Assembly: GCA_003427395.1 (NCBI GenBank)
Contig: BFEA01000147.1
Span: 2,125,569 to 2,189,568 of the forward strand
DNA length: 64,000 nt
Direction of reading: 5' to 3'
Source of the DNA: Chara braunii
Taxonomy: Eukaryota; Streptophyta; Charophyceae; Charales; Characeae
Shown here: piece after piece, positions 1-27,161 of the stretch
Position numbering within the stretch: position 1 is the first letter of the stretch
Layout: each line of letters starts with the position of its first letter
The notes under the pieces: model-generated
Database searches by the model: none
What the model saw: only the letters and a program-made list of their open reading frames with translations
Told to the model about the DNA's origin: nothing
Program-made: the position numbers and the translations under genes

Positions 1-77
1 GGCCACATTATTCCGGGTTAAGATGTGGAGGGATTCCCGGCCTCCTTTTGCTCATATATATAAATAAAATCAAGTTC

Positions 78-284
78 TTTAAACTACTAGTACCTTTGGC
101 GCGCGCGGAAATAGCGGGCCTCCGGTGCGCCTCCGACCTTTTCGGAGGCCGAAACGAAACAAGGACTGCCGATCAGATTTATCAATGGCAGTCGTCGTCG
201 GGCCCGGCCTCCGAATCTTTAGGAGTTTGGGGAAATTGCCACTTTTCCCTATTTTCCCACGTGCCAAAGGTACTAGTGGTTAAA
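78..284. mobile_element. MITE-like element, family F1, copy 1
   Basis: Terminal inverted repeats begin TTTAAACTACTAGTACCTTT and end AAAGGTACTAGTGGTTAAA. The 207-bp body is rich in GGCCTCCG blocks and matches the body of 8915-9113. No coding capacity. Confidence 0.75.
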
Positions 285-808
285 AAAAAAAAAAAACGGA
301 TTTTCTGGGATGGTGATGCCATGATGGGACATCGAAACAAATTGGGCCAACCGGATGACCCACCATAATGATTGAGGAATGCCCCGATTTAGACCGAGTG
401 TGTTTTCTGGATATTATTCTTTCGACATTTGAGCCGCATTTCACACCAGGATTGGAATGTGGGCGGTTTGTGAACTGTTTGTAAGGGTGCATTTTTTTTG
501 TGTCCCAACATTTGTTGTTGTGGGTGTGAGCACGAGCCAGTTTTTCCAGAACGTGTCTCATATTGTAGTCAGAGAGGGGCCAAAGCCGATCGAAAGGAGA
601 AGATTTGTTCAGGTCCAGGTTGCCCAATGGGAGGTGGCGGCAGAGGAGGAAGGTTAGGAGAACACTAAGCCTTAGAAAAACCCTAAGAAAACCCTAAGCG
701 GAGTTTGGGGGGTTAGAGTAGTGGCGACCTTATCAAGAAAAGAAAATAACAACCATGGAGGGGAGGGGGAAAGAAAAATAAATACGTAGTCAAATTTCGA
801 GATTAAAA
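285..808. other. Non-coding 3' flank, no recognised feature
   Basis: An A-tract at 284-296 follows the F1 element; the rest is unique-looking sequence. The ORFs are short and do not resemble a known protein. Confidence 0.5.
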
Positions 809-858
809 NNNNNNNNNNNNNNNNNNNNNNNNNNNNNNNNNNNNNNNNNNNNNNNNNN
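809..858. other. Assembly gap (50 N), followed by A-tract
   Basis: A run of N followed directly by an A-tract to about 877, a typical homopolymer-associated break. Confidence 0.98.
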
Positions 859-1925
859 AAAAAAAAAAAAAAAAAAACACTAAAAGTTTTAGGATAAAAA
901 AAATATATATATACAGGGTTGCCGGCGTTCGGGACAGGCCGAACGCCCGAACGTACAGGACCCCTTCGGATAGAGCGATCGAGTAAGGAGGAGAGGGGAT
1001 AAAAAGTTGGTGGAAGATCAGTGAACGGGTGGGGAATGAGAGAACAGTAGGAAGGAGAGGAGGGAAGTAGAGAAAATAAGACAGAAGAGTGAGGTAGGAT
1101 CAGGGAGTAGTGGTAGAGTTAGAAAGGTGGATTAGATGACGGGGGGAGGGGAGAAAAAAGGGGTTTGGGAAGAGTAGTTTAGTGAGTATGGAGGTTATAG
1201 TACTGTTATACCAAGCTCTTGGGTTGGCCAAGAGCAGATAACAGGATCTGGGCCTTCAAGGTGTCGCTGGCCTGCTGTCGCAGCAATAAGAAAAATTGAT
1301 GATGATAATCTTGATCAGTCACCCAGATGCCACTGTAGACTTTGGCTGAGATTTCGATCAGCCACCCAGATGCCACTGTAGTGCAGCCCCCTAGCCAGGG
1401 GAGTCTTCTCTCAAGGCTCTTTAATAAACTCTTTAATTTATTTATTTTATTTTATTTTATTTTTGAAGGGGTTTAAGGGTTTGCTGGTGGCAGGATCCAA
1501 CTTTCTATGGCATAGCCAAATATAATTTTGTGACCTTTTGTGGCCTGTGACAATAGTGACATTGCAACAGGCCTTGTGGTGGGCCAAAAAGCGAGGGTGT
1601 TATTTTGTCAAACGGACTTCGGTTAGGACTTTCCCACATTTAGTGAAGTAATAAGATCAGAGATTACTCGTCCGAGTCTGATACGGCAACGAGTTTGGAA
1701 CCTGATTTTCCACAGATGGGGCCCAGGTCAAGTCATCATCAGTCATGCGCTTTCTGCTTCTTTCCAGAAAGCCTGTGCAACACGGCTGTTTGGGCAAGGT
1801 TTATGGTGTTGTGCTGTGTAGCGCTTATTTCGTCGATGATATCGAACGCTGAAGGCTGTGTAACACCGTGACCTCGCCGACTGGTTTGAATCACCACTAC
1901 ACTACAGGGGACACCTGTCTTGTTG
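859..1925. other. Non-coding stretch with a short direct repeat
   Basis: A purine-rich region is followed by two copies of GATCAGYCACCCAGATGCCA (1313 and 1356). A T/A-rich tract lies at 1433-1462. No gene seen. Confidence 0.5.
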
Positions 1926-2087
1926 CACCTGGCCCTCCCCTTCCCGCCGTGTTCGCCCGAATAGAATCCTTTTTTCTTTATTATTATTATTTTTTTTAAC
2001 ACAACACACCCCCGCCAGTGTTAGTGGTGCTGATAAGAGCAGAACCTGGCCCTCCCCTTCCCACCGTCTTCACCCGAATAGAATCCT
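1926..2087. repeat. Direct repeat pair carrying F2-like arm ends
   Basis: 1926-1971 and 2043-2087 share about 45 bp (CCTGGCCCTCCCCTTCCC then CCCGAATAGAATCC). The second half is the outer arm of the F2 inverted-repeat family. Confidence 0.6.
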
Positions 2088-2093
2088 GTCGAA

Positions 2094-2188
2094 CCTGTTC
2101 TTGGGGAAAGGAGGGTCGTGATCATCGCCGTATGTAGACTGGGAGTTGACCCCCCGATGAGCACGACCTTCCTTTCCCCAAGAACAGG
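2094..2188. mobile_element. Short palindromic element (MITE-like), family F6
   Basis: Arms 2094-2120 and 2162-2188 (CCTGTTCTTGGGGAAAGG...) are 27 bp with one mismatch around a 41-nt loop. Confidence 0.65.
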
Positions 2189-2820
2189 TCAGGTTCTCTC
2201 TGAGCATATGCCCAGACCCAAAATAGGCATCGTCATCGTCGACAGTAGGCATCGTCGAATCATTGAAGCAGCTAGAATACGCCCAGACCCAAAATAAGAG
2301 GTATCGAGGAGAAGAAAAAAAGGAGGGAAAACAAAAAAAAGAGATATCGAGGAGATGGAGATGACTAAAGCGACGGCAGAAATGTGTTACCAATTGAGGA
2401 CTGTAATCGTGAAGAAAGAGACGATTAAGACTTGTGCCCCCGTTAATATAAATTGGAGCCTCGATCTAAAAGGAGGGGCAAAAACAGTACGGGGTTCTCG
2501 AAAGGACCGTGGCAGCCCAGTCCACGAACAAAAAAACAAACAAACAAGAAAAAAAAAGAAAAAAGAAAAAAAAGATGTATCTGGGAAAGGACGTCTACGA
2601 GACCGGACTTCAAGAAAATGCCTCCGGCATCTTCCGTCCCCAGTCACTTCGATAAACTGTCGTGTTTCTATCAGAAGAAAAATCAAAGTTAAGAGGGCCA
2701 AGACCCTTTCCCCCCCTGCCAGATCTTGCAATACGGGATCAGTACAGCTAAGTGAGGGTTTAAAGGGGACAGAGAGAGTGGGTGGCAAGGTGCACACCAG
2801 TTTGGGAAGGCTACTTAGGG

Positions 2821-2934
2821 CTACCACCTTCCCCCAAATAGAACATACGGGCATTATTGCTGCATTTTTGGGGCCATGTTTCAGTCTAGATACAGCAATA
2901 ATGACCATGGGTTCTGTTCTGGTGAAGACTGTAG
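2821..2934. mobile_element. MITE-like element, family F2, copy A
   Basis: Long imperfect inverted repeat from CTACCACCTTC to GAAGACTGTAG, with inner arms CATTATTGCTG / CAGCAATAATG. It is the same architecture as the cleaner copy at 13526-13637. Confidence 0.75.
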
Positions 2935-3163
2935 CAAGCGCAGTTTCACTTGCTACCCTCAACGAATTGGGGTAAAGGAGTTTAAGGAGGCCCTTTTTTG
3001 AGATTTGCAGAGTTCTGATCTGTCAATTACAAGATGGGATGTTGGGTACTGATTTCCAGTACATAACAGACTGGTCCTGCATGACTACACCGGAGCCATC
3101 TCTCCCTGCAAGGCCCTTATACTGGGGGTGTGAGAGTCATTGCACTGATGAAAGAAAGCCTTG

Positions 3164-3165
<2 letters not shown>

Positions 3166-3225
<60 letters not shown>

Positions 3226-3240
3226 CTTTGAAAACACAAG

Positions 3241-3304
<64 letters not shown>
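3166..3304. repeat. (AG)n and (AC)n microsatellites
   Basis: (AG)n spans about 3166-3221 and (AC)n about 3244-3304. The long R-E or T-H reading frames across them are artefacts of the dinucleotide repeats. Confidence 0.95.
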
Positions 3305-3305
<1 letters not shown>

Positions 3306-3848
3306 CGTTGCATTGTACATCATCTTGCGTTCAAACACTGCCAAGTTGTGCCAACTATAATACAGCAAGTCCCTGGCTTTTCACACCGGCATGAAGTACA
3401 TTAGATCCTTTCTTCAAAGCATCTGCATACTTTAAACTGACTCATGGAGAAACAGCTTGCAGGCCCAGGCAGGGTGCACATTCAGAAAATGCGTCCACTT
3501 ATAGGCCAATGATGCCAGGGGTTACGAAATGAAGGCCGGGCATCCTTACACGCAACATAAGCACATGTTAACCAGGACAAATTTGCAATGTGGAATATGG
3601 ACTCGAGAATAAGTAAGCGCCTTTCGCAAGGATCCTTTGGGAAATGCGCATCCAGTGCCATCCACCACACACCCACCCTGTTCACAACTTCACCTTGACA
3701 AAATTAAATTCTCAACTTTCAGAACTGGACACCCTTCCACCCTCAGCAACCCTTCTCTCCATCGGCAACGACTGTGTTACAACTGCTACTACTAATTAGA
3801 AAGTTATAGAGATATGTATAAATTTATAAAATCTATAAAATCTATAGT
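3305..3848. other. Non-coding stretch, nothing recognised
   Basis: No conserved ORF, RNA or clear repeat seen between the microsatellite and the direct repeat at 3849. Confidence 0.45.
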
Positions 3849-4028
3849 TCAACTTGTGTAGGTTGTGTTCTAAATAATAGACCTGTGTAGGTCCCATAGA
3901 AATATGTCCTACGAAGAAGTAGGACTTCCTTATTCCGTCACCGGCCGCCATGTATCAACTTGTGTAGGTTGTGTTCTAAATAATAGACCTGAAAAGAAAA
4001 GAAAAGAAAAGAAAAGAAAAGAAAAGAA
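3849..4028. repeat. 37-bp direct repeat and (AAAAG)n tract
   Basis: 3849-3885 and 3956-3992 share TCAACTTGTGTAGGTTGTGT plus 17 more bases. The second copy runs into about seven AAAAG units. This could be the duplicated flank of a 70-bp insertion. Confidence 0.65.
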
Positions 4029-4922
4029 TCCCTCCATTCCAAGCATGCCAAGACATAAAATTTTTGGCAAGTCCGGATGCCGTCAGTCTCATCAGAGATG
4101 TAGAGGAATATGAAGAGGTTCAGAATACCTTTAGGAAAACCTGCCGTTTGTGGTCGATAGTAGAAGCCTCCATCCACGTAATCATTGAGCAATCGTCAAC
4201 AAAAACAATAGTCAGTGGGCACATTGTGATCCCTGTCGTGTTTCGCCATCTTGCACTGTGGCTACCTGCTGTACTCATTCTATAGATATATATTATATAT
4301 TATATAGCGTCCTGTCAGAACAAGAGACGATTGCTATGGATCGCATGCTATTTTAATTTTTAAGGCATATAGAGACTGCTGCGGGGGACATCAGCGGCCG
4401 ACCGGGGCTGGAGTTGAGAGGACTGGGATGTGCTGCTGGGGGCATCTCAAGTAATATTTGCTAATGTCAATATTTTCTGCTGAATGTGATAATTTACAGA
4501 TGCTTAGCAAAGCAGCAGCAGCTCGCTCGCTTTAGGGCTACAAATCTGTAACCGTGATCGAGCGATCATTCGTATTGAGATCTTATCAAGATTTGGAGAT
4601 AACATCGTGATGGAAGGACAAGCCATGTGAACATAATAGTGGCTAATAATTGGATAAACCGGAGCGAAAAGAAAGAAAAAAAAAAGATCAGAAAAATGGC
4701 TGGGTGGTTAAACTTAGCACACATTTTCTTTTCCTCCCACTTAATGTGGGCGGCAGAAGGCATTCACTGTGGGTGTGGGTGGGTGGGTGGGTGGGTTGGT
4801 GGGTGTGGCGTATGTTTGTTGCGTGCTGTTCCTCAGACGACTTCTTTTTTGTTTTTCTTGTTTTTTTTTTGTTCTTTTCTTTTCCTTCCCAGTGCGGACG
4901 TGCGCGTTTTCAGACGATCCCT
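4029..4922. other. 3' flank of the Ca2+-ATPase
   Basis: It holds an AT-rich palindrome near 4281-4306, a GGGT repeat near 4777-4805 and pyrimidine-rich tracts near 4840-4890. The 3' UTR and polyadenylation site should lie here, but no single site can be fixed by eye. Confidence 0.45.
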
Positions 4923-21704
<16,782 letters not shown>

Positions 21705-21857
21705 CTTCCAAAGCACACAGGAAGAAACCGAGTTAGACGACGGCAGCTCAACAGTACAATGGCTTTTCCAGCTTGAATATATATATATCGTCACAAACAG
21801 AACTGCCCGGTAAACCGTAGGCAGAGAGAGAGAAGAGGACAACAAACGAGGGGCGGT

Positions 21858-21893
21858 GACAAACTGTTTCGTCGGAGTTTCACCGACTCATCT
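21858..21893 (-). ncRNA. Truncated hammerhead (stem II half only)
   Basis: It keeps GATGA, the GTCGG/CCGAC stem II and GAAAC, but is cut at the (TA)n boundary before stem I. It cannot fold as a full ribozyme. Confidence 0.6.
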
Positions 21894-21975
21894 AATATAT
21901 ATATATATCGTCAAATAGAACTGCCCGGTAAACCGTAGGCAGAGAGGGAGAAGAGGACAACAAACGAGGGGCTGT

Positions 21976-22033
21976 GACAAACTGTTTCGTCGGAGTTTCA
22001 CCGACTCATCAGGAGGCTGAACCCTCAACAGTC
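21976..22033 (-). ncRNA. Type III hammerhead ribozyme, copy 1
   Basis: The minus strand shows the universal cores CTGATGA and GAAA. Stem II is GTCGG/CCGAC (5 bp, 7-nt loop) and stem I is GAGG/CCTC with a GTTCAG loop. Stem III is formed by ACAGACTGT and ACAGTTTGT (9 bp with one G-U), open-ended. The cleavage triplet by alignment is GUU, a permitted NUH but weaker than GUC. Confidence 0.8.
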
Positions 22034-22401
22034 TGTAGAATCCCCTCACTGATTACACTGTAAGTGATAATCCACCTTAACCAAAATCAAAGTAGACTAT
22101 CACTCACCCACACCAGATGGAAAACTCTACAGACTGTCGGTTCACACCCCATCACAAGCCAGCAAAACATCCACGAAACAAAGAAAGGTCTGTCACAGCC
22201 AAAAAATACACTCCAGACACGCCGCTGGCACTAGAGGCACAGCATGGCCGCCTAGTAACGGCCCCGACCACTGCCGCTCGACCTGACCGGAAAAAACCGT
22301 AGCAGGAAGCTAGCGAAGTCGTAGTACATATCGTCACAAACAGAACTGCCCGGTAAAACCGTAGGCAGAGAGAGAGAAGAGGACAACAAACGAGGGGCTT
22401 T

Positions 22402-22459
22402 GACAAACTGTTTCGTCGGAGTTTCACCGACTCATCAGGAGGCTGAACCCTCAACAGTC
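22402..22459 (-). ncRNA. Type III hammerhead ribozyme, copy 2
   Basis: All core nucleotides and stems match copy 1. The outermost stem III pair is changed to a G-U wobble (CTGCAG context). Confidence 0.8.
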
Positions 22460-22572
22460 TGCAGAATCCCCTCACTGATTACACTGTAAATGATAATCTA
22501 CCTTAACCAAAATCAAAGTATATATATATATCGTCACAAACAGAACTGCCCGGTAAAACCGTAGGCAGAGAG

Positions 22573-22610
22573 CTGTCTCTTATACACATCTAGATGTGTA
22601 TAAGAGACAG
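22573..22610. other. Nextera (Tn5 mosaic-end) junction adapter, artefact
   Basis: CTGTCTCTTATACACATCT is followed directly by its reverse complement AGATGTGTATAAGAGACAG, the 38-bp mate-pair circularisation adapter. It is not genomic. Confidence 0.97.
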
Positions 22611-22655
22611 GAGTTTCACCGACTCATCAGGAGGCTGAACCCTCAACAGTCTGCA
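22611..22655 (-). ncRNA. Hammerhead copy interrupted by adapter sequence
   Basis: Stem I, CTGATGA and the stem II 5' strand and loop are intact up to 22611. The rest (CCGAC, GAAA, stem III) is replaced by the adapter at 22573-22610, so the break is technical. Confidence 0.7.
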
Positions 22656-22793
22656 GAATCCCCTCACTGATTACACTGTAAATGATAATCTACCTTAACC
22701 AAAATCAAAGTATATATATATATCGTCACAAACAGAACTGCCCGGTAAAACCGTAGGCAGAGAGAGAGAAGAGGACAACAAACGAGGGGCTTT

Positions 22794-22851
22794 GACAAAC
22801 TGTTTCGTCGGAGTTTCACCGACTCATCAGGAGGCTGAACCCTCAACAGTC
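22794..22851 (-). ncRNA. Type III hammerhead ribozyme, copy 3
   Basis: Complete core and stems as in copy 1. An ambiguous base at 22854 lies just outside the folded motif. Confidence 0.8.
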
Positions 22852-23021
22852 TGNAGAATCCCCTCACTGATTACACTGTAAGTGATAATCCACCTTAAGA
22901 TGGAAAACTCTACAGACTGTCGGTTCACACCACATCACAAGCCAGCAAAACATCCACGAAACAAAGAAAGGTCTGTCACAGCCAAAAAATACACTCCAGA
23001 CTATATATATATATATATATC

Positions 23022-23097
23022 GACACCTGTATTTTGACAGTGCATCTGGACACCTGTATTTTGACAGTGCATCTGGACACCTGTATTATGACAGCCT
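23022..23097. repeat. 27-bp tandem repeat, three units
   Basis: Units start at 23022, 23049 and 23076 (GACACCTGTATTTTGACAG...), directly after a (TA)n tract. The third has one substitution and is truncated. Confidence 0.85.
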
Positions 23098-23863
23098 GCA
23101 TGCCTATCCGGATAATCTATGGATCCTAACTATCTGTGATTTACTTTGTCAAATTGTCCTTCGTTTTTTCTTTTCCGTCCTCCTTTTGTCCTTGTAATAG
23201 GGTCTTCTGATTTATCAAGTTTTATGTTTTTCACTTGCGGCAGAAAAGGGAGGAATCAACCAATATTTCATTTGTTAGTATTCCATTTTAGAAAATCCGA
23301 CCACCCAACTGCTGCTCAATGAAGGCAGCAATATTTCAATACCTGTAAACATCGCTTGTACCGTCGTTCAGAACCCCGACAAAGGGAGAGAAATCTTGGG
23401 CTATATACAAATAGGTAGGTGTATAGTAACTCCAGAGTCTATACCATTTTGAAAAGCCAGCAGAGTGCACAAAGCGTCCACACACTCAATGCCAAAAACA
23501 AGCTGCAGACAGAGTACTGCAACATTTACCACCTCTTTTCTTTTATTGTTTTTTTAATCACCACTCTCGGAGACTCCTTGCACGTGAGAGGCACAGTGGA
23601 GGTGGAGTTCAAAGAAGAATGAGAAATTAAATGGTTTCAATCGGCCCTTGTTTTTTCTTTTTGTTTTCATTTTTATTTTTATTTTTGCATGTTATCACTG
23701 TGCCCGTTTTTTGCTTTTATTCTTTGTTCCGCAAAGTGCGCTCTTTTAGTTTGTAGTGATATATATAGGTTGTCCTATTCATTAAATGGGATTCACAGAG
23801 CTTGCCAGCTCCTTTCCTTTCCTCTTTCCAAAGAAAATAAGAGAGCGACTACCTGACTTTCAG
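23098..23863. other. Intergenic, nothing recognised
   Basis: Pyrimidine- and AT-rich sequence with short ORFs only. Confidence 0.4.
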
Positions 23864-23946
23864 GATATCCTTTGAAATAGGAGTCATACAGAGAACAAGA
23901 ATGAGGTGGGCCCTCCTTCTTAAGGATGGCATGCACAAATCGAATG
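23864..23946 (+). pseudogene. Degenerate U6 snRNA retrocopy (copy 4)
   Basis: The order ATACAGAGAA, ATGAGGTGGGCCC, AAGGATGGCATGCACAAAT follows U6 with many substitutions and is followed by A12. Confidence 0.6.
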
Positions 23947-24366
23947 AAAAAAAAAAAAGCTCCATCCTTTTTGTTTTCTGTGAAAAGGCATACAACCTTT
24001 AACCAATGTTCATGTTGTTATCGAATGTTTGATAGGGTCTGAAGACTCTTGGACTCGATCTCGTGACTTCACAAATCAACGCCTACGGGAAGGTGACAGG
24101 TTCTTCAACAACCGGGCCTTCATCATCCGTCCCCATCATGGCAACAGAGCGGATGGAAAGCAAGCACCCCGAAAAACACAGCCTTTTTTTTTTTTTTTTT
24201 GGAAAGCTAAGTTTTATTCTTCTCTCAATTTCATCCATCACTACCTAGTCCCTACCTATCACTAGTACTCATCCCATACAAGGGACCCCTGCAAGCATAG
24301 CTACTGTCACAATCAAGGGGACGGTAGCAGTGTGAGCACTCCCCTGACTTGCTGAGAGCCACTCAC

Positions 24367-24495
24367 CATTTGCTGCAATGCCTCAGGGACAGCACCGACA
24401 TTTCGCCGCCTCAGCCCTTCGTCCACTGTCTGTTGCACGACATTTCCTTGAAGCGAGCCACCGCTTCCACCACCTTTGTCCTCCCCTGTCGCCAT
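24367..24495 (-). CDS. Candidate first exon of unknown product (43 codons)
   Basis: ATG 24495 opens MATGEDKGGGSGGSLQGNVV and runs 43 codons to QQM, followed by a consensus donor GTGAGT (24366-24361). No partner exon is proven. The next minus-strand gene is the Ca2+-ATPase, whose ATG at 21704 is preceded by a pyrimidine-rich TTTCTTCCTGTGTGCTTTGGAAG that could act as an acceptor. If joined, it would add an N-terminal extension and place the ribozyme array inside an intron. I do not recognise the peptide. Confidence 0.3.
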
Positions 24496-24785
24496 GACCT
24501 CCCACCTTTTATTTCGCGGATCCACTACCCTGCACCCACAGACACCGCCTCCCTGTCCACACACACACAGGAAAACCGACGGTTTCGATTTGCTCACTCA
24601 ATATCCATCCCATGCTTTACAGCCACATCTTCAATACATCGAACTCAAGTCCTCTTACAAAACTTCAACCTCAGAGGTAACACCACAACGCAGCCTTGTG
24701 GACGAACGGCTCATGCGTGTAACTGCTGACGATAAACAGAACATGCGGTCAAAGCTCAAACACTAACGAACAACAGCTGACAAAC

Positions 24786-24880
24786 TGATCACGAGTTCGA
24801 ATCTTGATGGATACAACGAGGTTAGGGGCTCCGACCCTTAATGGGGAAAAATAAAAAAAAAACAAAAATAAAAATAAAGT
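24786..24880 (+). mobile_element. Box-B-like remnant with A-rich tail
   Basis: GAGTTCGAATCTTGATGG is followed by about 30 bp and an A-rich tail (24846-24880). It matches the antisense block at 12146-12168. Confidence 0.45.
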
Positions 24881-25476
24881 GAAAATTGAAAAAAGGAGCC
24901 AGAAAAGTCAATCCTTTATGATAACAGAGCAATCAATGCTGACCAGGGACCTTTCAAGCAGACGCCTTTTTGAAACTAAAAGTTGGCCGATGGAAGCAGG
25001 CGCGTGTCCGTTACCTGATATAACTTTATGACTTGCCGGTGGGATAAGGACAGGACTGATGCTCCCCAGAATGGAGAAGGAGCCAGGACCATAAGTTTCT
25101 GTCATTTTTTTTAACAAAATTTGAAAAAAAAAAAAAAAAAAAAACGGAGCCAGCAGGAACAGAAGGATCAAGAAATAGCAGTTGAAGCAGGTATGCTACA
25201 GTAAAAGTCCAAAACACAGACACTTACCTACTTTCCCAGGTAAACTTGAGAAAAAAAAAAAAAAAAAAAAAAAAGTCACTAAGCCGAAGCATGAGCAGTT
25301 TCTGTCAGGCGTGAGCGACTGTCGGTAAGCAAGAGTACTCGAGAGTAGATGGTACTTTTAGGCAGTGGGTGGTCAAGCTATTAAGCCGAGTGTTGCCTAA
25401 GCAGCACGGATAGTAGGATGGTAGGGCGATGAATGTGGTCTTGCCTTGCATCGTTGTTCATTGCCACAAGCACTGA
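24881..25476. other. Intergenic with two A-runs
   Basis: A-runs at 25124-25143 and 25251-25274, possibly tails of retroposon remnants. No gene. Confidence 0.4.
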
Positions 25477-25563
25477 GAAGTACACCTGCTGGCACAACGA
25501 CTCTGTGTTTGTGCATCAACGAAGTACAAGTGTTGGCGCAACGACTCTGTGTTTCTGCATCAG
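25477..25563. repeat. 44-bp tandem repeat, two units
   Basis: GAAGTACA...CAACGACTCTGTGTTT...TGCATCA occurs at 25477 and 25521 with a few mismatches. Confidence 0.7.
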
Positions 25564-26165
25564 CCCTTCAGTCCTTCACCGAATAGCTCTCTTGTGTGTT
25601 TTAAGTCTAGACTCCTCTAGAGGGTCCGGAGCTTACAGTCATGGACATCAATCACCCTGGCTGAGTCGTTATCATCACTCGGCCCCTGAGAAGAGGGGGA
25701 CCTGAGGGAGGGGGGAGGGGAGAAAGTAGAGGATGTGTTCTGCAAAGCGATATTTTCTAAAAGGGGGAGGGAGGGGGGTCAACCATTTCCTGCTAATTAG
25801 CCTGGCCTCTTGGATTTCAAGAGGATGAGGAGGGTTGGTAATGAGGAGGTACTAGGGCTTTCAAAGGTACCTACCTACCACAGGAGGGTAAGCAGCCCGG
25901 GACTGCACCCCTTGGTGACGAGTCGTATGTCTGGGCTGAGGGGGTGGACAGATTGGTTGGGTGGGGCGAACAGAGGGGTGTTGAGGTTTTCCCCAGTTTA
26001 TTACATTCGCAAATAAAATGCTTGGTGAGTTTATCAAGAGGAAGTGAGGGGTAAAAACTTTAAAAGTGAACAGGGTGGTAGATGGGCCTTGGAATGCGTT
26101 AAACCACCAGTACACCAAAAAAAAAAAACACCACCAGTACACCCGCGCCTTGAGGCGTCAACAAC
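25564..26165. other. Intergenic; F1-like terminal fragments near 26100
   Basis: Two CCACCAGTACACC blocks (26104, 26132) flanking a short A-run resemble F1-type ends (also seen at 13753). Confidence 0.4.
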
Positions 26166-26167
26166 CT

Positions 26168-26790
26168 GTGTGGTTGAGTGTGTGCGTGACTGGGTACAGC
26201 GTTTGCATTGACTACCTGTGTGGCCAGGTCTGAGTCTGACTGGGTACCCTGGGCCCAGCAGAGAAATTTTCCATGCTGGGGTGGGGTGAAGTGCTCATCT
26301 TGGGGGCTTCGCTTTCACACCATTCAGCTCTTAGCCCTTCGGTTGAGCGTCCAACCCCGCCAAGTGGTAGGTCGCGTGTCCGGTTCCCCGCACCCCTTGT
26401 GGATGCAATTCTTGCTGGCGTAGCAACCTGCAAAGCGATTGTTACATTGTTTGGTGGCAGCCTCGACGCCCTGTGTGGTCAGGTTTGAGTGCGACTGGGT
26501 CCACCAGGGCGCAGAGAAATCCGTTCTGGGGCGGGGTGAAGTGCTCATCTTGAAGCTTCATGTTCACCCCAGTCAGCTTAGCGGTTTGATTGCGCGTCAC
26601 ACTCCTCTAAGTGGGAGGCCATGTGTCGACCTGTGTGGTCGGGTGCAAGTTTGACTGGGTACACCGTGCCGTGGAGATCTTGGGGCTTCACTTTCACCTC
26701 AGTTCGCTTCGTGGCTCAATTGAGCGTCCAGCTCCTAAGTTGGAGGTGGCGTGTTCGATGCTTCCCATCAGCTCCTCGATGCAATTCTTC
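26168..26790 (+). repeat. Tandem tRNA-like repeat, three imperfect copies
   Basis: CCTGTGTGGYCAGGT, GACTGGGT, GGGGTGAAGTGCTCATCTTG and a tail such as GGCTCAATTGAGCGTCCAGC then GTGTTCGATGCTTCC recur at about 26212, 26470 and 26632, with a partial copy at 26168. The tail resembles a tRNA (box A-like and TTCGA T-arm). Confidence 0.5.
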
Positions 26791-27079
26791 TTCTTCCTTC
26801 TTTTGCTAAAGACCTCCCCCCAACTTCATTACCGGCCCAGTGCTCAAGGCAACAAGGGTGGTCCTTGCACCGGCCAGAGTACAACCTGGCCGGCGGAGGG
26901 ACATCTTTATTGATATGTTTTCTAAGGCAAAAGCACAAAGGTAAACCGTCTACCATTCAGCCACATGCACTGCGTATGTGGAACACAGAGAGTCACCACG
27001 AGTCTGAAAAAAAGAAGGAGAAAAAACGGAACATGTAACGTTACCATGGTAACACGGCAAGCAAATGTGAAGAGAAATC

Positions 27080-27161
27080 TTTTTTTTTTTTTTTTTTCTT
27101 GCGCAGGGGCCATGCTAATCTTCTCTGTGTCGTTCCAATTTTAACGGATGTCCCAAAGGAC
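27080..27161 (-). pseudogene. 3'-truncated U6 snRNA fused to poly(A) (copy 5)
   Basis: On the minus strand U6 starts GTCCTTTGGGACATCCGTTA, continues through AGATTAGCATGGCCCC and stops at GCGCAAG. An uninterrupted A-run (27080-27096) follows, the hallmark of a retroposed truncated transcript. Confidence 0.8.

Larger units (their letters stand above)
21780..23021 (-). mobile_element. Tandem (TA)n-flanked hammerhead-ribozyme repeat array
   Basis: Five units start with a (TA)n tract (unit 3 has only a short remnant) and CGTCA, then CAGAACTGCCCGGTAAA: 21780-21893 (truncated), 21894-22327 (434 bp), 22328-22520 (193 bp), 22521-22711 (191 bp, with an adapter inside) and 22712-23000. The minus strand of each unit carries a hammerhead motif (separate entries). 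The long unit adds about 240 bp ending GCAGGAAGCTAGCGAAGTCG. No ORF is present. Tandem units with a self-cleaving ribozyme recall plant retrozymes and ribozyme-bearing small retroelements, but I see neither a retrozyme primer-binding site nor a polypurine tract. The array lies about 75 bp upstream of the Ca2+-ATPase start codon. Confidence 0.8.

Noticed and set aside
660-705. ACCCTAAG repeats as interstitial telomere
   Set aside because: Only two or three irregular units; not the plant TTTAGGG array.
3039-3404. ORFs of R-E, T-H, V-C or S-L repeats at 3.2, 14.4 and 16.3 kb
   Set aside because: They are translations of (AG)n and (AC)n microsatellites.
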